From Phycisphaerae bacterium (GTDB lineage: Bacteria > Planctomycetota > Phycisphaerae > Sedimentisphaerales > Anaerobacaceae): 44,146 bases of DNA. The stretch spans positions 1-44,146 of the forward strand of contig JAUWBI010000021.1 in assembly GCA_030601745.1 (NCBI GenBank). Direction: 5' to 3'. Under the pieces are notes generated by a model that made no database searches, was not told where the DNA came from, and worked only from the letters and a program-made list of their open reading frames with translations. The position numbers and the translations under genes are program-made. Shown piece after piece: positions 8,059-15,459 of the stretch (position 1 is the stretch's first letter; the number at the start of each line of letters is the position of its first letter).

Positions 8059-8487
8059 ATGGCGAAAAAAAGTCAATGTGATAGGTGCACAGGGCTGTGC
8101 TGCAGGTATTTTGCCCTGCCGATTGACACGCCGGAAGACAGGGGAGACTACGACGACATAAAATGGTACCTGTGCCACAAGGATATAACGGTTTTTGTGG
8201 AAGACGGTGATTGGTATATCAATATAAAGAACAAGTGCAAGCACCTCTCTGAAAAAGACTATCGCTGCAGGATTTACGATAAAAGGCCGAGGATTTGCAG
8301 AGGATACCGTCACGCAGACTGTGATTTCGTTGAGGGCGAATACGACTTCGAGCTGCACTTTACCGATGATAAGCAGATGGAAGAGTATATAAAGATAAAA
8401 TTCGACAATAACATAACAGAAAAGCCAAAAGCAAAGAAAAAGAAGATAGCCACGAAGACACTAAGGCACAAAGAAAATAAGAAATAG
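8059..8487 (+). CDS. YkgJ-family cysteine-cluster protein
   Basis: This 142-aa cytoplasmic protein has the Cys-rich pattern of the YkgJ/COG0727 family, thought to chelate zinc or an iron-sulfur centre. An N-terminal CxxCxGxCC cluster (residues 7-15) is followed by CKHLSEKDYRC and IYDKRPRICRGY further on. Biochemical role is unknown. The ATG at 8059 is favoured over a GTG at 8038 because GGAG lies nine bases upstream. The last 13 or so residues (ATKTLRHKENKK and stop) are read from the left arm of an interspersed inverted repeat, so the original C-terminus has probably been replaced. It stands between the pseudouridine synthase and hisS. Confidence 0.85.
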   Translation: MAKKSQCDRCTGLCCRYFALPIDTPEDRGDYDDIKWYLCHKDITVFVEDGDWYINIKNKCKHLSEKDYRCRIYDKRPRICRGYRHADCDFVEGEYDFELHFTDDKQMEEYIKIKFDNNITEKPKAKKKKIATKTLRHKENKK

Positions 8488-8525
8488 TTAAAAATTAAGA
8501 CTTCGTGTCCTGGTGCCTCAGTGGC
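8449..8525. repeat. Inverted repeat with CACGAAG-type arms
   Basis: The left arm (8449-8473, GCCACGAAGACACTAAGGCA...) and right arm (8501-8525, ending GGTGCCTCAGTGGC) are imperfect reverse complements around an AT-rich centre. Both are built from 8-bp units of the form CACNAAGN. The left arm encodes the tail and stop of the preceding gene; the right arm ends 20 bases before hisS. Confidence 0.7.
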
Positions 8526-8545
8526 AAAAGTGAAGAGAGAAAGCA

Positions 8546-9844
8546 ATGAAGATACCGCCGGTAAAAGGGACAAGGGATTTTTACCCGCCGGATATGGCCC
8601 GGAGAAACTGGATAATTGACGGCTGGAAAAGAGTGTCTGTCCGCAACGGCTTCGAAGAATACGATGGGCCGATATTTGAGTATCTGAAGATGTTTCAGAT
8701 AAAAAGCGGCGACGAAATCGTCGAGCAGCTTTTTTCACTAACGGACAGAGGCGGCAGAGAGCTGGCCCTAAGGCCGGAGATTACCCCTACATTGGCGAGA
8801 ATGGTAAATCAGCAAATCAATTCGCTGCCGAGGCCTATAAAGTGGTTTTCGGTCCCGCGATTATGCCGGGCTGAACGTCCCCAGAGAGGCCGGCTTCGTG
8901 AGTTCTTCCAGTGGAATGTTGACATAATCGGCGTGGATGATGTCTTAGCTGATGCCGAGGTAATATTTTGTGCTCTGGATTATCTGCGGGAAGTGGGGTT
9001 GGGAGCTGCTGACATCGTGGTGAAAATATCCAGCAGAGAAATGCTCGCAGCGCTGTTGCTAACCATAGGCATCGCAGAAAGCGAACTTGAGGATTTATAT
9101 GCGGTGCTCGATAAACGCAGCAGGCTGCCCGGCGATACTTTTGAACAAATGCTTGCAGAAAAAGTCCCCGATGAGAATAAACGAAAAAAAATATTCGAGC
9201 TGATGGCTGTTGAATCCATCGAGCAAATCAGTGATTGTTTAGAGTTGAATGAAACGGCAAGAGAGTCGGTAGACGAACTAAAGCATTTGTTTGAATTGTT
9301 GGAAGTTATGGGGGTTGCTGATTTTTGCATGTTCGATATCAGCACAGTTCGGGGCCTGGCCTATTATACCGGCATTGTATATGAGATTTACGACCGCGGA
9401 GGTGAGCTTCGGGCCATTGGGGGTGGCGGTCGATATGATAATTTGTTGAAGCAATTCGGCGGGCCGGCCATACCGGCTACCGGCTTTGGTATCGGCGATA
9501 GCGTGCTGGCGATATTGCTTAAAGAAAAGGGCTTGTTTGACAAACAATTACCATCACGCAAGCTGGATTATTTTGTTGCCTGCGTAGATAAAGTTTATAG
9601 GCAAGCTGCCGTTAAACTGACGATGAAGCTGCGGTCGGCAGGATTTGCAGCGAATTTTAGTTATAAGGCCGCTAAATTAAGCAAGCAGCTCAAGCAGGCC
9701 TCAGACCAAAACGCCGGAAGGTGTGTAATCATCGGTTCCGAGATTGAGAAGGACCAGCTTATAGTTAAGAATATGGCAAGCGGTGAGCAGGAACTGATTA
9801 ATTTTGGAAAATTCCTCCAACAGTGCCAGATTGAGTCGAAATGA
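8546..9844 (+). CDS. hisS: Histidine--tRNA ligase
   Basis: It charges tRNA-His with histidine. The 432-aa length is normal for bacterial HisRS. Motifs include the N-terminal PPVKGTRDFYP, class II motif 2 (FSVPRLCRAERPQRGRLREFFQWNVD), the HisRS signature LAYYTGIVYEIYDRGG, and motif 3 (GGGGRYDNLLKQFGG with PATGFGIG). A C-terminal anticodon-binding domain follows (about 335-425). The GAAGAGAGAAAG stretch upstream of the ATG serves as the ribosome-binding region. Its stop overlaps the start of the next gene (ATGA at 9841), so the two are probably translationally coupled. Confidence 0.97.
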   Translation: MKIPPVKGTRDFYPPDMARRNWIIDGWKRVSVRNGFEEYDGPIFEYLKMFQIKSGDEIVEQLFSLTDRGGRELALRPEITPTLARMVNQQINSLPRPIKWFSVPRLCRAERPQRGRLREFFQWNVDIIGVDDVLADAEVIFCALDYLREVGLGAADIVVKISSREMLAALLLTIGIAESELEDLYAVLDKRSRLPGDTFEQMLAEKVPDENKRKKIFELMAVESIEQISDCLELNETARESVDELKHLFELLEVMGVADFCMFDISTVRGLAYYTGIVYEIYDRGGELRAIGGGGRYDNLLKQFGGPAIPATGFGIGDSVLAILLKEKGLFDKQLPSRKLDYFVACVDKVYRQAAVKLTMKLRSAGFAANFSYKAAKLSKQLKQASDQNAGRCVIIGSEIEKDQLIVKNMASGEQELINFGKFLQQCQIESK

Positions 9845-10356
9845 AAGATTTTTCTCCCAATCATTACGAGCGGGCATTCGAGAGTTGGTTGATTGACAAT
9901 CGCATTCAATACATTGCGGTAGATGAGCACAAGAGAGCGGCCTTCGGACGTTTGAAGGTTAAGAGCTTCGATTTTTTATTATATCCGGGCAATCAACAAA
10001 TAATAATTGCAGAGGTAAAGGGAAGAGCGTTCAAGGGGACCAGTTTCGCCAAATTAGCGGGCTTTGAATGCTGGGTTACAACCGAAGACGTCGATGGACT
10101 GACCAGGTGGCGGGAGGTTTTCGGCCCCGGTCATCAAGCTATATTTGTTTTTGCCTACAAGGTAGAGAACATCGACGTCGATTTTGACGGCAGGGCGGTC
10201 TATGATTTTGACGCAAACAGATATACATTTTTTACTGTTAAATTAGACGAGTATCGTCAGTTTATGAAACGTCGCAGCCCCAAATGGCAGACTGTAACTC
10301 TGCCCGCCGACAAATTCCGACAGTGCGCCGTGCAAATGCAAAAGCTTTTATTTTGA
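9841..10356 (+). CDS. HYExAFE-family protein, possible PD-(D/E)xK nuclease fold
   Basis: This 171-aa protein carries HYERAFE at residues 8-14, matching the motif-named HYExAFE family known mainly from planctomycetes. Residues around 44-62 read SFDFLLYPG, a hydrophobic strand, then IIAEVKGRAF. An Asp followed about 14 residues later by E-V-K is the arrangement of PD-(D/E)xK nuclease-like folds, so a nucleic-acid role is plausible but unproven. It has no signal peptide or membrane segment. Its start overlaps the hisS stop, suggesting co-expression with HisRS; the functional reason is unknown. Confidence 0.8.
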   Translation: MKDFSPNHYERAFESWLIDNRIQYIAVDEHKRAAFGRLKVKSFDFLLYPGNQQIIIAEVKGRAFKGTSFAKLAGFECWVTTEDVDGLTRWREVFGPGHQAIFVFAYKVENIDVDFDGRAVYDFDANRYTFFTVKLDEYRQFMKRRSPKWQTVTLPADKFRQCAVQMQKLLF

Positions 10357-10369
10357 TACCACACTTTAT

Positions 10370-10403
10370 GTCATTGCAAGAAGCAGCGCGATGAAGCAAT
10401 CTC
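10370..10403. repeat. GTCATTGCAAG...GAAGCAATCTC interspersed repeat
   Basis: The sequence runs from GTCATTGC to GCAATCTC with short complementary ends (ATTGC/GCAAT) around a GCAGCGCGATGA centre, a typical small interspersed bacterial repeat. Nothing else recognisable lies in 10357-10575. Confidence 0.55.
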
Positions 10404-10575
10404 CCCTTTTTCAATCGTATCTTGGGCCCTTTCTCTTGCCAAAGTATCCAAGATAGTCTCTGAGAAAAAAGAGCTGGATCACGTTTCTCAGCCTTAAATG
10501 ATATTGATGTCTATACGATAACAAGAAGGCGAAAGCAACTCCGCGGCCAAGAATGTGAGAATCGGTATTTCGGCT

Positions 10576-11274
10576 TTATCCCCCAATGAATGTCCAGATG
10601 ATATTCACGAGCCTAACATACGCGTTGCCCCAAACGTCTTGACGAAGAAATTGCGTCGGCATGTTAGGATTGCCGACAAATGGTCGAAGGACCCAGGCCA
10701 TCTGGATTCCCACGAACGCATAGATCACTAACCATGCCCGCAGCAACATACGATGTCGCGGGTCGCGCTCGATTAGTGGCTCGTAGAATCGCCGCAGCAC
10801 CCACTGAGCCGCGAAACTGGCGCTGCCGAACATCAGCGTGTTGAACAGAATCGCCCCTTGGTAATTCGAAAAAGACACATACCACAGCAAAGTGAAAGGA
10901 GCAAAGGAGGTGAGGATAATCGTCAGCCCCGCCTGCGTTGCCAGCAAAGCCCGCAAAGAGTACGAAAAGTCTGACCGCAGTCCGAGCAGTGTATTAACCA
11001 CGAAAAAACTTGGTAGACTCAGTGCAAACGTACCCATCAAAAGCAGCGGCACCTTTATGGCCGAAAAGACGACCTGCCAAAAGCGCTGGCCGAACACCCC
11101 GCCGAAACTGCCCATCACCGCTCCATATACAATCCCAAACACGACCACCAGCAGTCCCAACTGTGCCAACTTTTTTGCCGTGTGGCCGTCTTCAACAGCC
11201 CACGGCCTGGCCCGCAACACGTTTTCGGCTTGAAGCAGCATCGTCCTTACGTTCCACCAAACAAGGCTCAACAA
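10576..11274 (-). CDS. Integral membrane protein, paralogue of its upstream neighbour
   Basis: This protein of up to 232 aa has about five or six hydrophobic segments and no catalytic motif that I recognise. It shares with the upstream gene an early GxxYGxxMGSF turn, a SAIKVPLLL/M segment, a PSxxVxNxLxGxR segment, and a C-terminal VGxQMxWVLRPFxGxPxxP block. This points to tandem duplication. Similar proteins occur in planctomycetes without known function. The TTG at 11274 lies 12 bases after the neighbour's stop. An ATG at 11241 with AAGGA just upstream is an alternative start that would lose 11 residues. A role in the cell envelope is only inferred from the topology. Confidence 0.75.
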   Translation of the reverse strand: MLSLVWWNVRTMLLQAENVLRARPWAVEDGHTAKKLAQLGLLVVVFGIVYGAVMGSFGGVFGQRFWQVVFSAIKVPLLLMGTFALSLPSFFVVNTLLGLRSDFSYSLRALLATQAGLTIILTSFAPFTLLWYVSFSNYQGAILFNTLMFGSASFAAQWVLRRFYEPLIERDPRHRMLLRAWLVIYAFVGIQMAWVLRPFVGNPNMPTQFLRQDVWGNAYVRLVNIIWTFIGG

Positions 11275-11286
11275 ACGCGCAATTTC

Positions 11287-12120
11287 TTACGATGAAAATA
11301 GGTTAACCAGTGCCCGCAATACGGCAATAAAGAAATTGCTTTCACGTTCACGAAACCACTCAAACGGCAAACTTGGGCATCCGATGAACGGACGGAGCAC
11401 CCAACTCATTTGGGCTCCGACCAGCGCAAAGACCATCGTCCAGGCCTTGAAGACACTTTTTGCTTTCCGAGTGGTAAACTTACCAGCGCGGTCGAGTGCA
11501 CCGATTGGCTCAGCCGGCTTACCTTCTGATGCGCGGTTACTATCATAGGCTTTTTCTTTCTCCTTACCTTCATTGCTTTCTGATTTCGGCCCAACGTGTG
11601 ACGATTCGATGCTTTCCTGCACGATGACCAGCCGGTTTAACGTCCGCAACAGAAACCCGAGCCCTAACACACCTGCCATAGTAGCTGTGGCAACATTCAA
11701 CAGCTGCATGAACGGATAACTTTTTGTGCTCAACGCAAAAAACACAACAATCGGCCCCAATGATGCCAGCACTGCCAGCATCACGCCTAACGCAGCAATT
11801 AGAAGCCGAAGAGCCGAAACCACAGACAACCGCGTCCCAATGAGCGCATTGAACACGTATAGGGAAGGAAATGTCACTGCCAGAGTCAGAAAAAACAGCA
11901 TCGGCACTTTGATGGCGCTGGCGATCAGTTGCATGTATGCTTCGCCCCCCGTTCGGATCATCGCGAATGAACCCATGCACAAGCCGTATAGCACACCAAG
12001 CAACACGATGGCGACCGACAGTCCGCCGACAGGGATCCTGATCTTGCCTTCGGCCAGCAACGACATACGCGTTGCATCGCCACGTAGAATTTTATCCAAC
12101 TGTTTGAACCATTTCCGCAT
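11287..12120 (-). CDS. Integral membrane protein, first of a tandem paralogous pair
   Basis: The 277-aa protein has a cytoplasmic-looking N-terminus (MRKWFKQLDKILRG), then hydrophobic segments from about residue 33. A charged linker of about 50 residues (about 178-228, rich in Lys, Glu and Ser) separates these from a last pair of hydrophobic segments containing GAQMSWVLRPFIGCPSLPFEW. The charged linker is the main difference from the shorter downstream paralogue. GGGAGGCCATC precedes the ATG. Both genes run opposite to the surrounding housekeeping genes and look like an independent two-gene unit. Function is unknown. Confidence 0.75.
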   Translation of the reverse strand: MRKWFKQLDKILRGDATRMSLLAEGKIRIPVGGLSVAIVLLGVLYGLCMGSFAMIRTGGEAYMQLIASAIKVPMLFFLTLAVTFPSLYVFNALIGTRLSVVSALRLLIAALGVMLAVLASLGPIVVFFALSTKSYPFMQLLNVATATMAGVLGLGFLLRTLNRLVIVQESIESSHVGPKSESNEGKEKEKAYDSNRASEGKPAEPIGALDRAGKFTTRKAKSVFKAWTMVFALVGAQMSWVLRPFIGCPSLPFEWFRERESNFFIAVLRALVNLFSS

Positions 12121-12337
12121 CTTGATGGCCTCCCTTACACTTGTTAGAAACTATCCATATAATGATTTAACGAATTATGACAGAGCTTACCTGCATATAT
12201 GTATTAACCGGCCTACCTTAATTCACAAATTATAACCGTTGTGGATTTAGCTACAAGTTATTTTATTTGGAACTTTCAGAGTCCAACTGAACAAAATTAC
12301 TCGCTCAAAAGAGGGCGATATTGTATATTGTAGCTCG

Positions 12338-12916
12338 ATGCGAATCATAGCTGGTTCAAAACGAGGAATGAAGCTGTTTAGCCCTAAGGCGCAGGTGTCC
12401 CGGCCGATTACCGACAGAGTCAAGGAGTCGCTTTTCAGCATCCTTTACAAATATGACCTGCCGAACGGCGAACGAACAGCCGATTTGTTCTGTGGTGTCG
12501 GCTCTCTGGGCCTTGAAGCATTGAGCAGGGGGGCTGGGTTTGTTACTTTCGTCGAGAAAGACCCGAAGGTTATCGCAATTTTAGAGAAGAATATAGAAAA
12601 GGCCGGGTATGCCGGCGAGTCAAAAGTTATAAGGGCCAACGCGTTCAAGATTGGTGCTCCGGTTAATTTTGACCAGCAAAAATATGGCCTTGTTTTTGTT
12701 GACCCGCCGTATGCCCAAACGAGGGATGTAGGTGATGCTTCGCCTTTGAGCGGATTGCTTACTTTATTAGGGGAGCAGGTGACCCCCGACGGAATTGTCG
12801 TGGTCAGGACTTATAAACACACGGAATTGTTAGAGCAGTATGGCCGACTGGAAATAATAGAGCGACGCCGGTGGGGGACTATGGCCGTAACCATATTGCA
12901 GCAGGGTAGCAGATGA
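12338..12916 (+). CDS. rsmD: 16S rRNA (guanine-N2)-methyltransferase RsmD
   Basis: It methylates G966 of 16S rRNA (E. coli numbering) using S-adenosylmethionine. The 192-aa length fits the family. The start MRIIAGSKRGMKL is characteristic, followed by RPITDRVKESLFSIL, the SAM-binding ADLFCGVGSLGLEALSRGA, and the catalytic VDPPYA motif near residue 125. Its stop overlaps the start of cca as ATGA at 12913, indicating translational coupling between the two RNA-processing genes. Confidence 0.93.
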   Translation: MRIIAGSKRGMKLFSPKAQVSRPITDRVKESLFSILYKYDLPNGERTADLFCGVGSLGLEALSRGAGFVTFVEKDPKVIAILEKNIEKAGYAGESKVIRANAFKIGAPVNFDQQKYGLVFVDPPYAQTRDVGDASPLSGLLTLLGEQVTPDGIVVVRTYKHTELLEQYGRLEIIERRRWGTMAVTILQQGSR

Positions 12917-14142
12917 CAAACAAACAAGCAGCTATAAAAATAATTAAACGGTTAAGCCGCGATGGTTTCCAGGCCTTGTTGGCCGGCGGCTGTGTGCGCG
13001 ATATGTTACTGGGCAGGCGCGCCCACGATTTCGATGTTGCTACGGACGCTGCACCCGCAGACGTCGTAAAGATATTCAAACGCACGTTAAAGGTCGGAGC
13101 CAAATTTGGCGTAGTGATTGTTTTGGTCGAAGGTAAACAGATTGAAGTTGCCACGTTCAGAACTGAAACCGGCTATGTTGACGGCAGACACCCGGGGCGA
13201 GTCAAATTCGCCGGCGCCGCTGAAGATGCCGGCCGAAGAGACTTTACCATCAACGGAATGTTTTACGACCCTCTCAGAAGGGAGGTAATCGATTATGTCG
13301 ATGGACAAGCCGACCTGGAAAAGCAGATAGTGCGAACTATCGGCAAGCCCGCCGAAAGGTTCGGCGAAGATTACCTGCGAATGTTGCGGGCGGTGCGATT
13401 TTCCACTCAACTTGGCTTTGCGATTGAGCCGGGGACCTTTTCGGCGATTTGCAGCAACGCAAAAAAAATAGCCAGAATAAGCGGTGAACGCATAGCAATC
13501 GAATTGGAAGGCGTCCTCGTTAATCCCAACCGCTCTGCCGGGGTGTCGATGCTGGTCAAAAGCGGATTGGCTGAAGCAATCTTTCCCGGTTTGCCTTTCA
13601 GGCAGATGAAACTGGCAATCAAGGTATTGAGTCAATTGCGAAAGAAAGTTGATTTTGCTCTGGCATTGGCTTCGCTTTTCTCCGGCTGCGAGGCGGAGTT
13701 TGCACTTGAGAAGTGTCGGATTCTCAAACTCAGCAGAAGTCAAAACAAACATCTAAAATTCTTGCTGACCAACAGAGGCAAACTGCTCGACGACCGGATG
13801 TCTTTAGCTAAATTAAAAATGATACTTGCTGAGCCATATTTCTGGGACCTGTACGAGCTGCAAAGAGCGATTGAAAAGGCCAGGCCCAACGGCAGGGGAG
13901 GTATTGCTGCGTTAGGTCGGCTGCGGAAAAGAATAAAGGCCCTGGGTGACGTTGAGTTACGGCCCAAACCGCTGCTCAATGGTCACGACTTAATTCGATT
14001 AGGTGCCGTGCCGGGACCCGGATTAGGCCAGTTGGCCGAAGAGATGTACATTGCACAGCTTGAAGGAAAGCTGCAAACCGCACGACAGGCCCGGCAGTGG
14101 GCGCAAAAATGGTTGCAAAAGCACAGAATGATTGAAAAATAA
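12913..14142 (+). CDS. cca: CCA tRNA nucleotidyltransferase / poly(A) polymerase family
   Basis: It adds or repairs the 3' CCA end of tRNAs; a poly(A) polymerase role is also possible in this class II family. The 409-aa protein has the nucleotidyltransferase motif LLAGGCVRDMLLGRRAHDFDVAT (metal-binding Asp residues in DFD), then GRRDFTINGMFYDP and GEDYLRMLRAVRFSTQLGF. Helical neck and body domains follow. The gene ends HRMIEK; the 17 bases encoding that end are repeated exactly at the 3' end of the next gene. The stop directly abuts the maturase ATG, so the maturase may be read through from this operon. Confidence 0.9.
   Translation: MTNKQAAIKIIKRLSRDGFQALLAGGCVRDMLLGRRAHDFDVATDAAPADVVKIFKRTLKVGAKFGVVIVLVEGKQIEVATFRTETGYVDGRHPGRVKFAGAAEDAGRRDFTINGMFYDPLRREVIDYVDGQADLEKQIVRTIGKPAERFGEDYLRMLRAVRFSTQLGFAIEPGTFSAICSNAKKIARISGERIAIELEGVLVNPNRSAGVSMLVKSGLAEAIFPGLPFRQMKLAIKVLSQLRKKVDFALALASLFSGCEAEFALEKCRILKLSRSQNKHLKFLLTNRGKLLDDRMSLAKLKMILAEPYFWDLYELQRAIEKARPNGRGGIAALGRLRKRIKALGDVELRPKPLLNGHDLIRLGAVPGPGLGQLAEEMYIAQLEGKLQTARQARQWAQKWLQKHRMIEK
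14122..14138 (+). repeat. 17-bp direct repeat, left copy (end of cca)
   Basis: CACAGAATGATTGAAAA lies at the end of cca and recurs exactly at 15323-15339, the end of the first sulfatase maturase. The two copies bracket that gene. Confidence 0.85.
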
Positions 14143-15336
14143 ATGCGGCCTTTCACTTTTTTAATCAAACCATCCGGCTCGGATTGCAATATTGATTGCA
14201 AATACTGTTTTTACAAGGACAGAGCACCTGAGTTTGGGCGGGGCAAACAGCGAATGAGCGACGAGGTGCTCGAGAAACTTGTTAAAGATTATATGCAGCT
14301 TGGTTTTCCGGTTTCCGGCTTTGCCTGGCAGGGTGGTGAGCCAACGTTGATGGGTGTCGATTTTTTTAGAAGGGCAGTGGAATTACAAAAAAAGTACGGC
14401 AGAGCAGGTCAAGAGGTAAGCAATACCCTGCAGACCAATGGAGTCTTACTTGATGATAAATGGTGCCGGTTTTTTCACGACAATAAGTTTCTTCTCGGCA
14501 TTAGTATCGACGGCCCCAGCGAATTTCACGATTACTACCGCGTGGACCATTCCGGCGCAGGCACCTTTGATAAAGTGATGAGAGGTATTCAAACTTGCAG
14601 AGAATATAAGGTTGAATTCAGTGCCCTCGTCCTGCTTAACAACAAAAATGTTGAGCATCCTGATGAGCTGTTTGATTTTCTCATCGAAAATGATATGACG
14701 TATTTGCAGTTTATCCCCTGTGTCGAGACAGACCCCGCAACAGGCGAGATCGCGGATTTTTCAATTACGCCGAAGCAGTATGGCGAATTCTTGTGCAGGA
14801 TATTTGACCGCTGGTACGACTACGGCACGGAAAAGCTAAACATTCGTGACTTTGACTCGATAGTAACCTTTTACGTTCTGGGCAAACACACGATTTGCAC
14901 TTACAGTAAACAGTGCACTGGTTTTTTAGTCGTCGAGCACAGCGGCGATGGCTTTTGCTGCGAGTTTTTTGTAGAGCCGAAGTGGCGATTAGGCAACATT
15001 CTTGAGACGTCGTTAGAAAAGCTCGCCACCAGCAATAAAAAGCGGGCCTTTGCGCGGGCCAAGCAAAATCTCTGTAACCGTTGTCTTCTCTGCAGCCACC
15101 TTGATATATGTCGGGGCGGATGTATGAAAGATAGAGTCCGTTTTGAGGCTGAGGACAGCGTGGAAAGTTATTTCTGTGAGAGTTATAAGCAGTTCTTCGA
15201 TTACACAATTCCGAGGTTTATGCAAATAGCAGCCGCCATTAACGCCGGTTCGGCTGCCAGACACACCCGTTCGGCTGATAGAATCAGGCTGCATATCCGG
15301 AAGCAGCCGCAAAAAGCCGCCCCACAGAATGATTGA
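14143..15336 (+). CDS. Anaerobic sulfatase-maturating enzyme (radical SAM/SPASM), copy 1
   Basis: This enzyme oxidises the active-site Cys (or Ser) of sulfatases to formylglycine in the cytoplasm without oxygen. The 397-aa protein has the radical-SAM CX3CX2C cluster motif (SDCNIDCKYC, Cys15, 19 and 22). Next come AWQGGEPTL, SLQTNG-like NTLQTNG, GISIDGPSEFHDYYR, and a SPASM region with late Cys residues including NLCNRCLLCSH and CRGGC for two auxiliary [4Fe-4S] clusters. It is very similar to the maturase at 21592, including long stretches of identical nucleotides. Its C-terminal tail after NAGSA is longer and different, and includes sequence repeated from the end of cca. It starts immediately after the cca stop and precedes four sulfatase genes. 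Confidence 0.93.
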   Translation: MRPFTFLIKPSGSDCNIDCKYCFYKDRAPEFGRGKQRMSDEVLEKLVKDYMQLGFPVSGFAWQGGEPTLMGVDFFRRAVELQKKYGRAGQEVSNTLQTNGVLLDDKWCRFFHDNKFLLGISIDGPSEFHDYYRVDHSGAGTFDKVMRGIQTCREYKVEFSALVLLNNKNVEHPDELFDFLIENDMTYLQFIPCVETDPATGEIADFSITPKQYGEFLCRIFDRWYDYGTEKLNIRDFDSIVTFYVLGKHTICTYSKQCTGFLVVEHSGDGFCCEFFVEPKWRLGNILETSLEKLATSNKKRAFARAKQNLCNRCLLCSHLDICRGGCMKDRVRFEAEDSVESYFCESYKQFFDYTIPRFMQIAAAINAGSAARHTRSADRIRLHIRKQPQKAAPQND

Positions 15337-15339
15337 AAA
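15323..15339 (+). repeat. 17-bp direct repeat, right copy (end of maturase 1)
   Basis: This is an exact second copy of CACAGAATGATTGAAAA (first copy 14122-14138). Just before it, GCAAAAAGC also resembles the GCAAAAGC before the left copy. Here it is read in another frame and supplies the final codons and the stop of the maturase. Confidence 0.85.
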
Positions 15340-15459
15340 GTAATGATAACATAAACCTCTTTATGGTATATTTTCAGTGGTGAGGGAAAGTGAAATTTCT
15401 ATCTTTTTTAACATCAAAAGAATATGATAAGTGGCAGTATTGAATAGGGAGTTTTCGCA

